Of a DNA stretch of 22,535 nt, positions 13,419 through 20,472 are shown piece after piece (position 1 is the first letter of the stretch; the number at the start of each line of letters is the position of its first letter). The stretch is taken from assembly GCA_021162225.1 (NCBI GenBank), contig JAGGZB010000113.1, positions 1-22,535 of the forward strand, read 5' to 3'. The stretch is from Candidatus Bathyarchaeota archaeon (GTDB taxonomy: Archaea; Thermoproteota; Bathyarchaeia; Bathyarchaeales; DTEX01). The notes beneath the pieces are model-generated. The model was not told where the DNA came from, did not search any database, and was given only the letters and a program-made list of their open reading frames with translations. The translations under genes and the position numbers were made by a program.

Positions 13419-13973
13419 ATGACAACCACTCCTAAAAAGATAAGCTTCATTGGAATAATGACGGCTCTCTGCATAGTAACGAACTATATGTTAATAGGGG
13501 TGCCGAACGTCAAATTCATGGATTTATTCGTCTTCGTTAGCGGCTATACGATGGGGATGCTTTCTGGGGCTCTTGTCGGCGTTTTAACATGGCTTGTATA
13601 TGGAACTCTTAATCCTTACGGCTTCAATCTGCCGACTTTAGCGGCTACATGCACTGGGGAAAGCATCTATGGAATTATGGGAGGAATTCTGTCTGGAAGA
13701 CTGGATCTGAAGACTGACAGATTAAGATTCTATAAGGGGTTCTGGGAGGGTAATTTAATACTCGGAGTGATAGGTTTTCTTCTCACGTTCATATACGACC
13801 TATTTACGAATATTGTGACGGCTTTAGTTTTTGAGATTCCGCTCATTGCCTGCTTGGTTGCAGGCATACCATTCGCATTGATCCATGAAGTTTCAAACTT
13901 CATCATATTCTTCCTTCTTGGAAACGTGATGATCAACACTACTCAAAAATTATGTGAGGTGATGGGAAATTAA
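13419..13973 (+). CDS. ECF-transporter S-component-like membrane protein
   Basis: This 184-residue integral membrane protein has about five to six hydrophobic segments and the look of an ECF-type vitamin transporter S component. Typical features are the N-terminal KKISFIGIMTALCIVTNY, a following FVFVSGYTMGMLSGALVGVLT block, an aromatic and glycine-rich loop (TLNPYGFNLP), and YGIMGGILSG. S components bind a vitamin or metal outside and work with a shared EcfT-EcfA module, which is not in this window. The frame is open from 13359, but I choose ATG 13419: promoter spacing predicts transcription to begin there, and the longer version would run through the operator palindrome. The DUF4430 gene follows after 10 nt. 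The substrate cannot be read from the sequence; the partner hints at a cobamide or related compound. Confidence 0.75.
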   Translation: MTTTPKKISFIGIMTALCIVTNYMLIGVPNVKFMDLFVFVSGYTMGMLSGALVGVLTWLVYGTLNPYGFNLPTLAATCTGESIYGIMGGILSGRLDLKTDRLRFYKGFWEGNLILGVIGFLLTFIYDLFTNIVTALVFEIPLIACLVAGIPFALIHEVSNFIIFFLLGNVMINTTQKLCEVMGN

Positions 13974-13983
13974 CAGTAGAAAT

Positions 13984-14433
13984 GTGTGGTTCTGGGCTTC
14001 ATTAGTACTACTCTGTGGTTTGATCGCATCAATTTACCTAAGCGTATACTACTACAACGAAAGTGTGAGATATCAGAGCCTTTACAGAGAGGCTATCAAG
14101 AAGCTGCATCATCTGAGAACACATATGCTCATCAACATTCTGATCAATTATGGAAATGGAACAAAGATCTGGTACAATGAGACTGAAGTGCCTATTGGCA
14201 GCTCGCTGCTCGATGCGACTAGGAATGTAGCCAGGGTAGATTATCAACTCTCTCAGTATGGAGCATTCGTCACAGCCATTAATGGAAGAGGCGGAGATCC
14301 CGGCTACTACTGGATGTGGTACTTCTGGAACTCCACATCGAGAAAGTGGGAGATGGGACCAGTTGCGGCTGATGCTTACATCCTCCATCATGGAGACACC
14401 GTTTCATGGGTTTATGAGAAACCATCATGGTAG
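13984..14433 (+). CDS. Membrane-anchored DUF4430 (transcobalamin-like) protein
   Basis: The first 24 residues form a hydrophobic anchor or signal (FWASLVLLCGLIASIYLSV), followed by a short helical stalk (25-50). The rest, about residues 55-148, is a DUF4430 domain. Matching features are the IGSSLLDATRNVA helix, YGAFVTAINGRGGD, YYWMWYFWN, then ADAYILHHGDTVSWVYE. DUF4430 resembles the C-terminal beta domain of intrinsic factor and transcobalamin, which helps hold cobalamin. The protein should face the cell exterior. Start is GTG at 13984; a TGA seven codons upstream rules out a much longer form. It lies 10 nt after the S-component gene, so the two likely make one uptake unit. Direct cobalamin binding is inference, since DUF4430 also occurs in proteins with other proposed ligands. 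Confidence 0.85.
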   Translation: MWFWASLVLLCGLIASIYLSVYYYNESVRYQSLYREAIKKLHHLRTHMLINILINYGNGTKIWYNETEVPIGSSLLDATRNVARVDYQLSQYGAFVTAINGRGGDPGYYWMWYFWNSTSRKWEMGPVAADAYILHHGDTVSWVYEKPSW

Positions 14434-14518
14434 AAATCGGAGTCCACCCTGTATAACCCAAGCGCCAAATAGCGGGGCTTCCAGCATATGTGGAGGAGCT
14501 TAATTATAGATTAGGGGT

Positions 14519-15961
14519 TCATATGCTCTCTATGAACCCATCTATGCAATCCTTGATTGATTTGAGGAATGGATGTTTTATCTCATCGATATTACGTAGC
14601 CTCCTCAATCTTCTAATGCGGAATGATATTGGCGGATGAGGGTCCCAGCGTAGCCAGTTTATGATGCGAATTGGCAATGCACGTTCAAACTGGGTCCGCC
14701 TATACCCGATCTTCATTAGGGCGTCGGCTAAAGCTTGGGGCCTACGGGTCGCAATAGCTGAATCTAGATCAGCTCTGGATTCGAAGAATTTCGCAATGAA
14801 GTAGATTAGCCCTAATGCGAAGAGCATGTAAAGGAGGCTGAACGAGTAGACCAATGTCCAGAGAATATAGACTCTTAGGAGGTACTCTGCTGAGGAGAGC
14901 GTGAACAGAGCAATAGGATCTCTCCTTTTAATATGGCTTAGTTCATGACTAATTACTGAGAGGATCTCCTCATCATCCAACCGTATTAGTAGGCCTGATG
15001 TAACTACGATTAAACCTAAGCGTGGGCTTACTCCAGAGGCGGATGCATTTGGGATACTTATGTTTGAAAGCATTATCTTCGGGGCAGGTATATGAAAGAG
15101 TCTTGAAGCTTCTTCGACGATGCCGTATATATTGACCGCTTTAATTCTTATATCTCCTGAACCGATGCGTATACCAAACTCATTAAGCACCTCTTTCGCA
15201 GCTTCAACGCTTAAACTTTTGCCAAGCATAAAAGTTCTCTCATAAATCTTCCTTTTCATCTCCATGATTTTTTCCTTGGAGAATTTATTCAGAAACTCAT
15301 CGAATTCTTTAGGAGGGAGGTTAAATTGGAGAATATAGACATAAGGGGATTCCTTTGTTATGGGCCAGTCTCCCATCTGCTCAACTATCTTATGTGAGAA
15401 GAGCATCATGACTAGCTGCGTGACTAAGAAAACTATGGGAAAGTATAGTACAGGCATCTTCAGAAAAACGGTTAACACAAGAAATGCGCTATAACTGAAT
15501 ATTAGAAAGAGGATGAAGAAGAAGAGCATATTACCCGTGAATATTTGATGAATTATCTCTCTCTTTCTTCTTGAAGATTCAGATGAGTCTTCCACGCCTG
15601 GAACCCATACGAAATATATAGTCCTTTCTCTCATTTGCTCCTCAAACATTTGAATAGTGATCATCAAGTTCTCTCTAAGTTTATTAAGGAAAGTATGAGT
15701 CAGTGTTTCTGAAGATAAAACCCGAATCTTAACTGGATTACTGGATGTTATCTCGATGTCCACATGGCGTGAATCGTCCAGACCAACGTAAGTGAAGGTA
15801 AGAGTCTCCTCTCCGTCAATAGTGATTCGTCTGACATTTTTGAAACTAGATGAAGGGAGGACATACGTTTGGTATATGAAGTCCAGCAGATCTCTAAGCT
15901 TGTTTGGAGTTACCTCTGTTTGTATCAAAAATGATGATTCTTCAATCTCTTGTGTATTCAT
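14519..15961 (-). CDS. M48 family zinc metallopeptidase with an N-terminal soluble domain
   Basis: This is a 480-residue membrane metallopeptidase of the HtpX/Ste24 family (M48), which degrades or trims membrane proteins. The zinc motif HELSH is at residues 339-343, and the third ligand is probably E394 in FFESRADLDSA. HPPISFRIRRLRRL near residue 450 matches the family's C-terminal HPP element. Membrane segments lie at about 145-165 and 170-190 before the catalytic site, and 356-375 and 377-391 after it. HtpX proteins have about 290 residues; here an extra soluble region of about 140 residues precedes the first membrane segment, and another 60-residue charged stretch (200-260) sits before the catalytic domain. 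A TATA-like TTATTTAAAGA near 16016-16027 predicts a leader of about 33 nt. The neighbours do not suggest a substrate. Confidence 0.9.
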   Translation of the reverse strand: MNTQEIEESSFLIQTEVTPNKLRDLLDFIYQTYVLPSSSFKNVRRITIDGEETLTFTYVGLDDSRHVDIEITSSNPVKIRVLSSETLTHTFLNKLRENLMITIQMFEEQMRERTIYFVWVPGVEDSSESSRRKREIIHQIFTGNMLFFFILFLIFSYSAFLVLTVFLKMPVLYFPIVFLVTQLVMMLFSHKIVEQMGDWPITKESPYVYILQFNLPPKEFDEFLNKFSKEKIMEMKRKIYERTFMLGKSLSVEAAKEVLNEFGIRIGSGDIRIKAVNIYGIVEEASRLFHIPAPKIMLSNISIPNASASGVSPRLGLIVVTSGLLIRLDDEEILSVISHELSHIKRRDPIALFTLSSAEYLLRVYILWTLVYSFSLLYMLFALGLIYFIAKFFESRADLDSAIATRRPQALADALMKIGYRRTQFERALPIRIINWLRWDPHPPISFRIRRLRRLRNIDEIKHPFLKSIKDCIDGFIESI

Positions 15962-16070
15962 TAGTGTTTTTCCACATGACCTTTTTAGGACTTCACCAAT
16001 AACATTTCTCTAAGTCTTTAAATAAGATTTGCTGAATCCTTGGGGAATCAGTCTTCTTAGCAAGTAAGCT

Positions 16071-16083
16071 TTTTATATTAAAA
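16071..16083 (+). promoter_or_regulatory. TATA box of the Sm-like gene
   Basis: TTTTATATTAAAA is a good archaeal TATA box. It predicts transcription from about 16103 and a leader of about 25 nt to the ATG at 16128. Confidence 0.6.
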
Positions 16084-16127
16084 GTGGAGAACGTGATGAT
16101 ATAGCGCTATGAGCCGGCGGTTAGTCT

Positions 16128-16391
16128 ATGGAACCAAGTAAGAAGCCACTAAATGTTCTCGTAAAGGAGATAAACGCCTATATCGGCATAGTACTCAAGA
16201 ACGGAGTCGAGTACAGAGGCACGATGGTTCACTGTGACAACTACATGAACATAATCTTAGAAGGCGTTTCTGAGCACTATAATGGTCAGCTAGTCGCCCA
16301 CTATGGACAAGTGCTCCTTAGAGGAAACAATATACTGTACATAATTCTTAATGCCACTCCTAAGAAAGAAGCGAACCATCCCAGCAAGTAA
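16128..16391 (+). CDS. Sm-like archaeal RNA-binding protein (SmAP/LSm)
   Basis: This 87-residue Sm-fold protein forms heptameric rings that bind U-rich RNA. Both Sm motifs are readable: Sm1 in IGIVLKNGVEYRGTMVHCDNYMNIILEGV (about residues 19-47, described here in two overlapping parts: the LKNGVEYRG strand and the HCDNYMNIIL strand), and Sm2 in GQVLLRGNNILYI (about 61-73). The RG of LLRGNN and the D/N pair of CDNYMN are the RNA-binding residues of the family. The loop between the motifs carries EHYNGQLVAHY, longer than the shortest SmAPs. No clear ribosome-binding site precedes the ATG. A 10-codon open frame (16109-16141) overlaps its start in another frame. A paired rpl37e, often found after archaeal Sm genes, is absent. 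Confidence 0.92.
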   Translation: MEPSKKPLNVLVKEINAYIGIVLKNGVEYRGTMVHCDNYMNIILEGVSEHYNGQLVAHYGQVLLRGNNILYIILNATPKKEANHPSK

Positions 16392-16551
16392 CATGCTTAA
16401 TCGACAAGTCTAAAAAGCAAACGCTGACTTTCATTATCAGTTTAATGATTACTTATGCTAAAGACTATGAATCATGATATGAAGCGAAGCTTGGCATAGC
16501 CTAATTTCCGGAGACATTAAATGATTTAACGAAGCCCCATCACAAGACAAG

Positions 16552-16600
16552 AAATATATAAGAAAAAACTTAAGTCTGCTTGTAAATCTGACCCGGGAGG
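16552..16600 (+). promoter_or_regulatory. TATA box and ribosome-binding site of the eL33 gene
   Basis: AAATATATAAG at 16552-16562 is a strong TATA box giving a start near 16583. GGGAGG at 16595-16600 is a strong ribosome-binding site, 4 nt before the ATG at 16605 and 7 nt before the ATG at 16608. Confidence 0.65.
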
Positions 16601-16604
16601 CTTA

Positions 16605-16874
16605 ATGATGGAAAGGCTCCTAGGAGTTATAGTTAGTTATAGGAGAGGGCCGAAGACCCAGAAGCCTAAGGAATGCCTCTTAAAGTTTCCACACATCAGA
16701 TCCTCGAGTGAAGCCTCAACATTGATTGGGCGGAAGGTTGCATGGCCTCCAAAGGAGAGAAAATGCATAGGTAAGATAGTCTCTACTCATGGGAACAAGG
16801 GTCTTGTTAGGGCTAGATTTAGAAAAGGCGTTCCAGGAGAAGCATTAGGAAGCTTTGTAGAGTTAATCGGATAA
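16605..16874 (+). CDS. rpl35ae: Large-subunit ribosomal protein eL33 (L35Ae)
   Basis: eL33 (L35Ae) is a small protein of the large ribosomal subunit, shared by eukaryotes and part of the archaea. All family features are in the 89 residues: an N-terminal GVIVSYRRGPKTQ strand, IGRKVAWPPKERKCIGKIVSTHG in the middle (about residues 41-63), and the C-terminal LVRARFRKGVPGEALGSFVEL. Basic residues are frequent, as expected for rRNA binding. Two consecutive ATGs are possible; ribosome-binding-site spacing slightly favours the second at 16608, but I keep the first. It is transcribed alone from its own strong promoter. The gap upstream (16392-16604, 213 nt) shows no gene. Confidence 0.95.
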   Translation: MMERLLGVIVSYRRGPKTQKPKECLLKFPHIRSSSEASTLIGRKVAWPPKERKCIGKIVSTHGNKGLVRARFRKGVPGEALGSFVELIG

Positions 16875-16956
16875 GACATGTATCTTTTGAGGATTACAAG
16901 CCTAATTGGGCATGTTTCTCCACATCTATATAGTTTCGAGGTGAAATCAGGTTTAT

Positions 16957-17931
16957 TCAGTTAGGCCTCCTGAGGAGATTTCTTGCCATCTCTAGGCACA
17001 GCTTATAATCGTATATTTTCTCCCCGGTTTCTTTAGCTTCTCTAAGAATCTCCATCTCTAATCTACATTTGAGCTGACCGATGGTTATGGGGCCTATTCC
17101 GAATACGCCTGGATAGATCTCTCTCATATCATCTTCTGGTTTTATGCCTTCTATCCCCGGAGGCGGAACTGCGTTCACGTCGACCATAACCTTCCCGTTC
17201 CCTATCTCTTCTAAAATACTCTCGTCTATCACTTGAATTCCAGGAGCCGCTACGCAGAATATGACGTCGGCTTCTCTGAGAAGACGTGTTTTCTCCTCGT
17301 GTCTTGGCGCATAAGTCCCGTGAATCTCAACGCCGTATCTCTTAAGCAGAAGATCTGCCACCTCTTTGATATATTCCTCCCCGTTTAGTCTGTTCGGATT
17401 CGTGCTTGCGATAGTGACTTTACATCCGAGTTTTGCTAGGAGAACAGCGGCAATTCTGCCGACGGGCCCGGTTCCTAGGAGAATACATCTTTTATTTTCT
17501 AGCCTTCCTAGCTTACTAGTCAAGAGAGCATGCTCGGTTTTTGCTATCATAGCTGCAGCTGTCGTGTAGGCTCCTCCCGGATCTATTATAATAGATGAGA
17601 CTAGCCGGGGAACCTTAATATTCTTGATAGCTTCCAAGACCGCCTCAGCCTTCTCCAGGTCTTTTCCTCCAATAAAGAAGGAGGTAAATCTTGATCTTCT
17701 TGGCCCTCTGGAGAAGAGCGCGTCTTGAACAAGCCTTTCCGCATCCTCCGGAGTTACGTTCTCGTATAGCACTACCACATCGAATCCGGCGTCATATGCC
17801 ATGCATACATCGAAGGAGCTTCTTTTGCTTCCGGTGTCAAAGATAAATAGTATTGATTTTTCTGATGCATGACGAATTATTCTTCCGCTGATTCTCTCAT
17901 TCCCTAACGGCTTAACTTCTGAGCCCTTCAA
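16957..17931 (-). CDS. MtdB-like NAD(P)-dependent methylene-tetrahydromethanopterin dehydrogenase
   Basis: This 324-residue protein resembles MtdB, which oxidises methylene-tetrahydromethanopterin to methenyl-tetrahydromethanopterin with NAD(P)+. The N-terminal domain shows the MtdB signature: ILFIFDTGSKRSSFDVCMAY (about residues 27-46), YENVTPEDAERLV, ALFSRGPRRSRFTSFFIGG (71-89), then IIIDPGGAYTTAAAMIA (114-130). The C-terminal Rossmann domain has GTGPVGRIAAVLLAKLG (153-169) followed by TIASTNPNRLNGE, and FCVAAPGIQVID, MVDVNAVPPPGIEG. The start is a TTG at 17931; no ATG or GTG lies upstream in frame. It has no co-directional neighbour. Most archaea with this pathway use the F420-dependent Mtd, so the form here is notable. 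Use of a folate-type carrier, or of a different pterin, is possible. Confidence 0.82.
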   Translation of the reverse strand: MKGSEVKPLGNERISGRIIRHASEKSILFIFDTGSKRSSFDVCMAYDAGFDVVVLYENVTPEDAERLVQDALFSRGPRRSRFTSFFIGGKDLEKAEAVLEAIKNIKVPRLVSSIIIDPGGAYTTAAAMIAKTEHALLTSKLGRLENKRCILLGTGPVGRIAAVLLAKLGCKVTIASTNPNRLNGEEYIKEVADLLLKRYGVEIHGTYAPRHEEKTRLLREADVIFCVAAPGIQVIDESILEEIGNGKVMVDVNAVPPPGIEGIKPEDDMREIYPGVFGIGPITIGQLKCRLEMEILREAKETGEKIYDYKLCLEMARNLLRRPN

Positions 17932-18013
17932 TTTACTTCATCTTTCGGATAAACAGAGGGTATAATATGCTTTTCCCTACGTTTCGTTATCTAAATTTTT
18001 TTGTAGCGATACA

Positions 18014-18026
18014 TTTTTATATATAG
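18014..18026 (+). promoter_or_regulatory. TATA box of the ArsR-ABC exporter operon
   Basis: TTTTTATATATAG is a strong TATA element. Transcription is predicted at about 18043-18047, so the mRNA is leaderless or nearly so relative to the ATG at 18043. No perfect operator palindrome was found beside it. Confidence 0.6.
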
Positions 18027-18042
18027 AGATGCTCTTTTAGCC

Positions 18043-18663
18043 ATGATTGCAAGGATGAAACCTTTTATGATAATTAAGGATCCGAAGGTTGCGAAGCTCT
18101 TTGCTGATGAAACAAGAAGGGAAATACTCCACAACTTGAGATACCGGGAGATGACGGCTTGCCAGCTTGCGAAGCTACTCGGCAAGAACGTCTCTTCAAT
18201 ATCGCATCATCTCTCCCTGCTTGAGAAGGCGGGACTCGTGGAGCAGACCCGAACGCTTGTTAAAGGAAACCTCATCGAGAGGTATTATCGAGCCTCAGCT
18301 CAGAAGTTCATTATCTCCTATACATTAAGCGAGGGATTAGCTCCCGGATCCGAGGACGTTTTGAAGTGGAGAAGGGAAATATGTAGAGGCGCCGTTGAGA
18401 AGGCGGGCCTGTTCGGTTTTGAGATTCCTGAAGAGGAGAAGAGTAAAGTACAATGCTTAGTTGAAAAGTATGCTTCTCTAAAGCATGCTACGTTAGAGAA
18501 CGTGATTTCGAGACAGAAGGAGTCGTCTGAGATCATTAAGCCGGAGATTAGACTTCTAATATCACTTCTAACGGATGCCTTTTTATCTCAAAATGATGAG
18601 TATCTCCAAGTAATCCGGGAGATTTGTAGTGAGATAGGAATAGAACGGGAGGATGCTGGATAA
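18043..18663 (+). CDS. ArsR-type winged-helix transcriptional regulator
   Basis: This 206-residue regulator has an N-terminal ArsR/HTH_20 winged helix: ADETRREILHNLRYREM, ACQLAKLLGKNVSSISHHLSLLEKAGLVEQ (recognition helix SSISHHLSLLE), and a wing LVKGNLIERYYRAS (about residues 20-90). The remaining 115 residues are helical and charged and could be the sensing or dimerisation domain. It lacks the CVC metal site of classical ArsR. Its last 11 nt overlap the first ABC exporter gene, so it almost certainly controls this operon, itself included. The start is ATG 18043, which fits the leaderless promoter; an in-frame ATG at 18055 is the alternative. The inducing compound is unknown. Confidence 0.88.
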   Translation: MIARMKPFMIIKDPKVAKLFADETRREILHNLRYREMTACQLAKLLGKNVSSISHHLSLLEKAGLVEQTRTLVKGNLIERYYRASAQKFIISYTLSEGLAPGSEDVLKWRREICRGAVEKAGLFGFEIPEEEKSKVQCLVEKYASLKHATLENVISRQKESSEIIKPEIRLLISLLTDAFLSQNDEYLQVIREICSEIGIEREDAG

Positions 18664-20470
18664 GCCCATGGCGTTCATAAGCAAGCTTGCTAGGTATATA
18701 ATCAGAAGATGGCATCTGCTCATATTCATGATAACCTGTACATTACTTACTACTTACATAAACATCTATATTCCGCGTCTTGGAGGGCAAGTTATAAAAA
18801 ATATACTTGAGGCTGGAGACTTCAACGCGCTGGTTTGGCTTGTTATTCAGATCATCGGCTTCACAGGAGTGCTGGGCATATTATCATTCTTATCCCGATA
18901 TACGAATGGATATTTCTCGCAGAAGATTGTTTATGAGATTAGAAACGACGCTTTCAGATCCATACAGAGACAATCACTTGCATTCTTCGATAAGACTGAC
19001 ACTGGACAGCTAATATCTAGAGCTACGACTGATGCTGAGAGAATAGGTCGGTTCCTCGGCTTCCAGTTCAGAATGCTCATTGAGACCTCATTTCTCCTCG
19101 TCGGCGTAATAGCCTCGATGATCATGATAGATTTAGAGCTAACATGCATCTCGCTGGCACTACTCTCCCTAATCCTCGTGAACTTCTCACTTTTCGGAAA
19201 GAAGATCAGACCCGTCATAAGCGAATCCCGAAGACACTTTGCACATCTGACATCGGTGCTTTGGGAAAGCATCTCTGGAATAAGGATCGTCCGAGCCTTT
19301 GCAATGGAGGATTACGAGAGAGAAAAGTTCCAGAAGCCTAATAATGCTTATTACAGATCCATGATGAAAGCCGCTGGTTTAAGGGCCACGTTTATTCCAA
19401 TGACTGGTTTGATAGGCGGGTTAATGATAGCAGTGATCTCCTGGATAGGCGGCTTGAGAATTATAGAAGGCAGAATGGGTGTAGATACGCTCTATGTCTT
19501 CAGCAGCTACGCCGCTATGTTGATGAGGCCCATGCGCTTGATCGGCATGATATGGACTGGTTATCAACGGATGGCGGCTGCTGGCGAGAGAGTCTTTCAG
19601 ATAATAGAGGCTGAGCCGGAGGTTAAGGATAAGCCGAACGCAATTGAACTGAAGAACTTGAAGGGACACATAAAATTCGAGAATGTCTATTTTGGATACG
19701 ACAAGGAGAAGCCTATTCTGAAGAATATTAATTTAGAGATTAAGCCCGGAGAGACCGTTGCCCTTCTGGGACCAACGGGCTCGGGTAAGAGCACGATAAT
19801 TCACTTATTGATGCGATTCTATGATGTTACGTCAGGAAGGATACTCATCGACGGGTATGACATAAGGGACATAAAGATAAGGTCGCTGAGGAAACATATA
19901 GGCGTGGTCTCTCAGGAGATCTTTCTCTTCAACAAGTCAGTTAGGGAGAACATATCATTTGGGAAGCCAGATGCTTCTATGGAGGATATCATCAGAGTAG
20001 CTAAGATCGCGCAGGCCCATGATTTTATAGTAAAGCTGCCTAAGGGATACGACACGATTATCGGTGAGAAAGGCATCGATCTCTCCGGGGGTCAGAGACA
20101 GAGGATAGCGATAGCCAGGGCTTTACTGCTAGACCCTAGGATCTTAATCTTGGATGACTCAACCTCAAGCGTTGATGTGGACACGGAGTATGAGATTCAG
20201 AAGGCGCTGAGCGCATTACTCAAGAACAGAACGACGATAATGATAACTCAACGTATCTCAACGATCCGAAACGCTGACAAGATAGTTGTCATGGATAATG
20301 GCGAGATAATCGAGGAAGGCGATCACAAGACCTTGATGGCGAAGAAGGGAGCATATTACAGACTCTACCAGACGCTCTATGAAGCGCAGAAAGAAGTTCT
20401 GGAAGCCGTTGAAGTTCGAAAGAAGCTTGAGAAGGAGAAGCTTATTTTGGCACGTAATGGAGGCGAATAG
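18653..20470 (+). CDS. ABC exporter half-transporter, degenerate-site subunit
   Basis: This is a type IV ABC exporter half: six membrane helices (residues 1-310) fused to an ATPase domain (about 335-600). Motifs: Walker A GPTGSGKS (373-380), Q-loop Q421, canonical signature LSGGQ (477-481), and Walker B ILILD (497-501). The catalytic glutamate after Walker B is D502, and the switch histidine is Q533 (ITQRIST), so its own ATP site should be weak or inactive. The intact LSGGQ completes the active site of its partner. This division of labour is known from heterodimeric exporters such as TM287/288 and BmrCD. The ATG at 18653 has GGGAGG directly before it with no spacer, and an ATG at 18668 would be 15 nt away, so the first is kept. 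It overlaps the regulator by 11 nt and ends 2 nt before its partner. Confidence 0.93.
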   Translation: MLDKPMAFISKLARYIIRRWHLLIFMITCTLLTTYINIYIPRLGGQVIKNILEAGDFNALVWLVIQIIGFTGVLGILSFLSRYTNGYFSQKIVYEIRNDAFRSIQRQSLAFFDKTDTGQLISRATTDAERIGRFLGFQFRMLIETSFLLVGVIASMIMIDLELTCISLALLSLILVNFSLFGKKIRPVISESRRHFAHLTSVLWESISGIRIVRAFAMEDYEREKFQKPNNAYYRSMMKAAGLRATFIPMTGLIGGLMIAVISWIGGLRIIEGRMGVDTLYVFSSYAAMLMRPMRLIGMIWTGYQRMAAAGERVFQIIEAEPEVKDKPNAIELKNLKGHIKFENVYFGYDKEKPILKNINLEIKPGETVALLGPTGSGKSTIIHLLMRFYDVTSGRILIDGYDIRDIKIRSLRKHIGVVSQEIFLFNKSVRENISFGKPDASMEDIIRVAKIAQAHDFIVKLPKGYDTIIGEKGIDLSGGQRQRIAIARALLLDPRILILDDSTSSVDVDTEYEIQKALSALLKNRTTIMITQRISTIRNADKIVVMDNGEIIEEGDHKTLMAKKGAYYRLYQTLYEAQKEVLEAVEVRKKLEKEKLILARNGGE

Positions 20471-20472
20471 GC

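Noticed and set aside
14434..14518. Possible tRNA or structured RNA between the DUF4430 and M48 genes
   Set aside because: No cloverleaf could be drawn and there is no T-loop consensus. It is simply a short gap between convergent genes.
16392..16604. Possible C/D box guide RNA in the gap between the Sm-like and eL33 genes
   Set aside because: Isolated fragments resemble C or D boxes on the minus strand, but no properly spaced set of C, D', C' and D boxes could be assembled.
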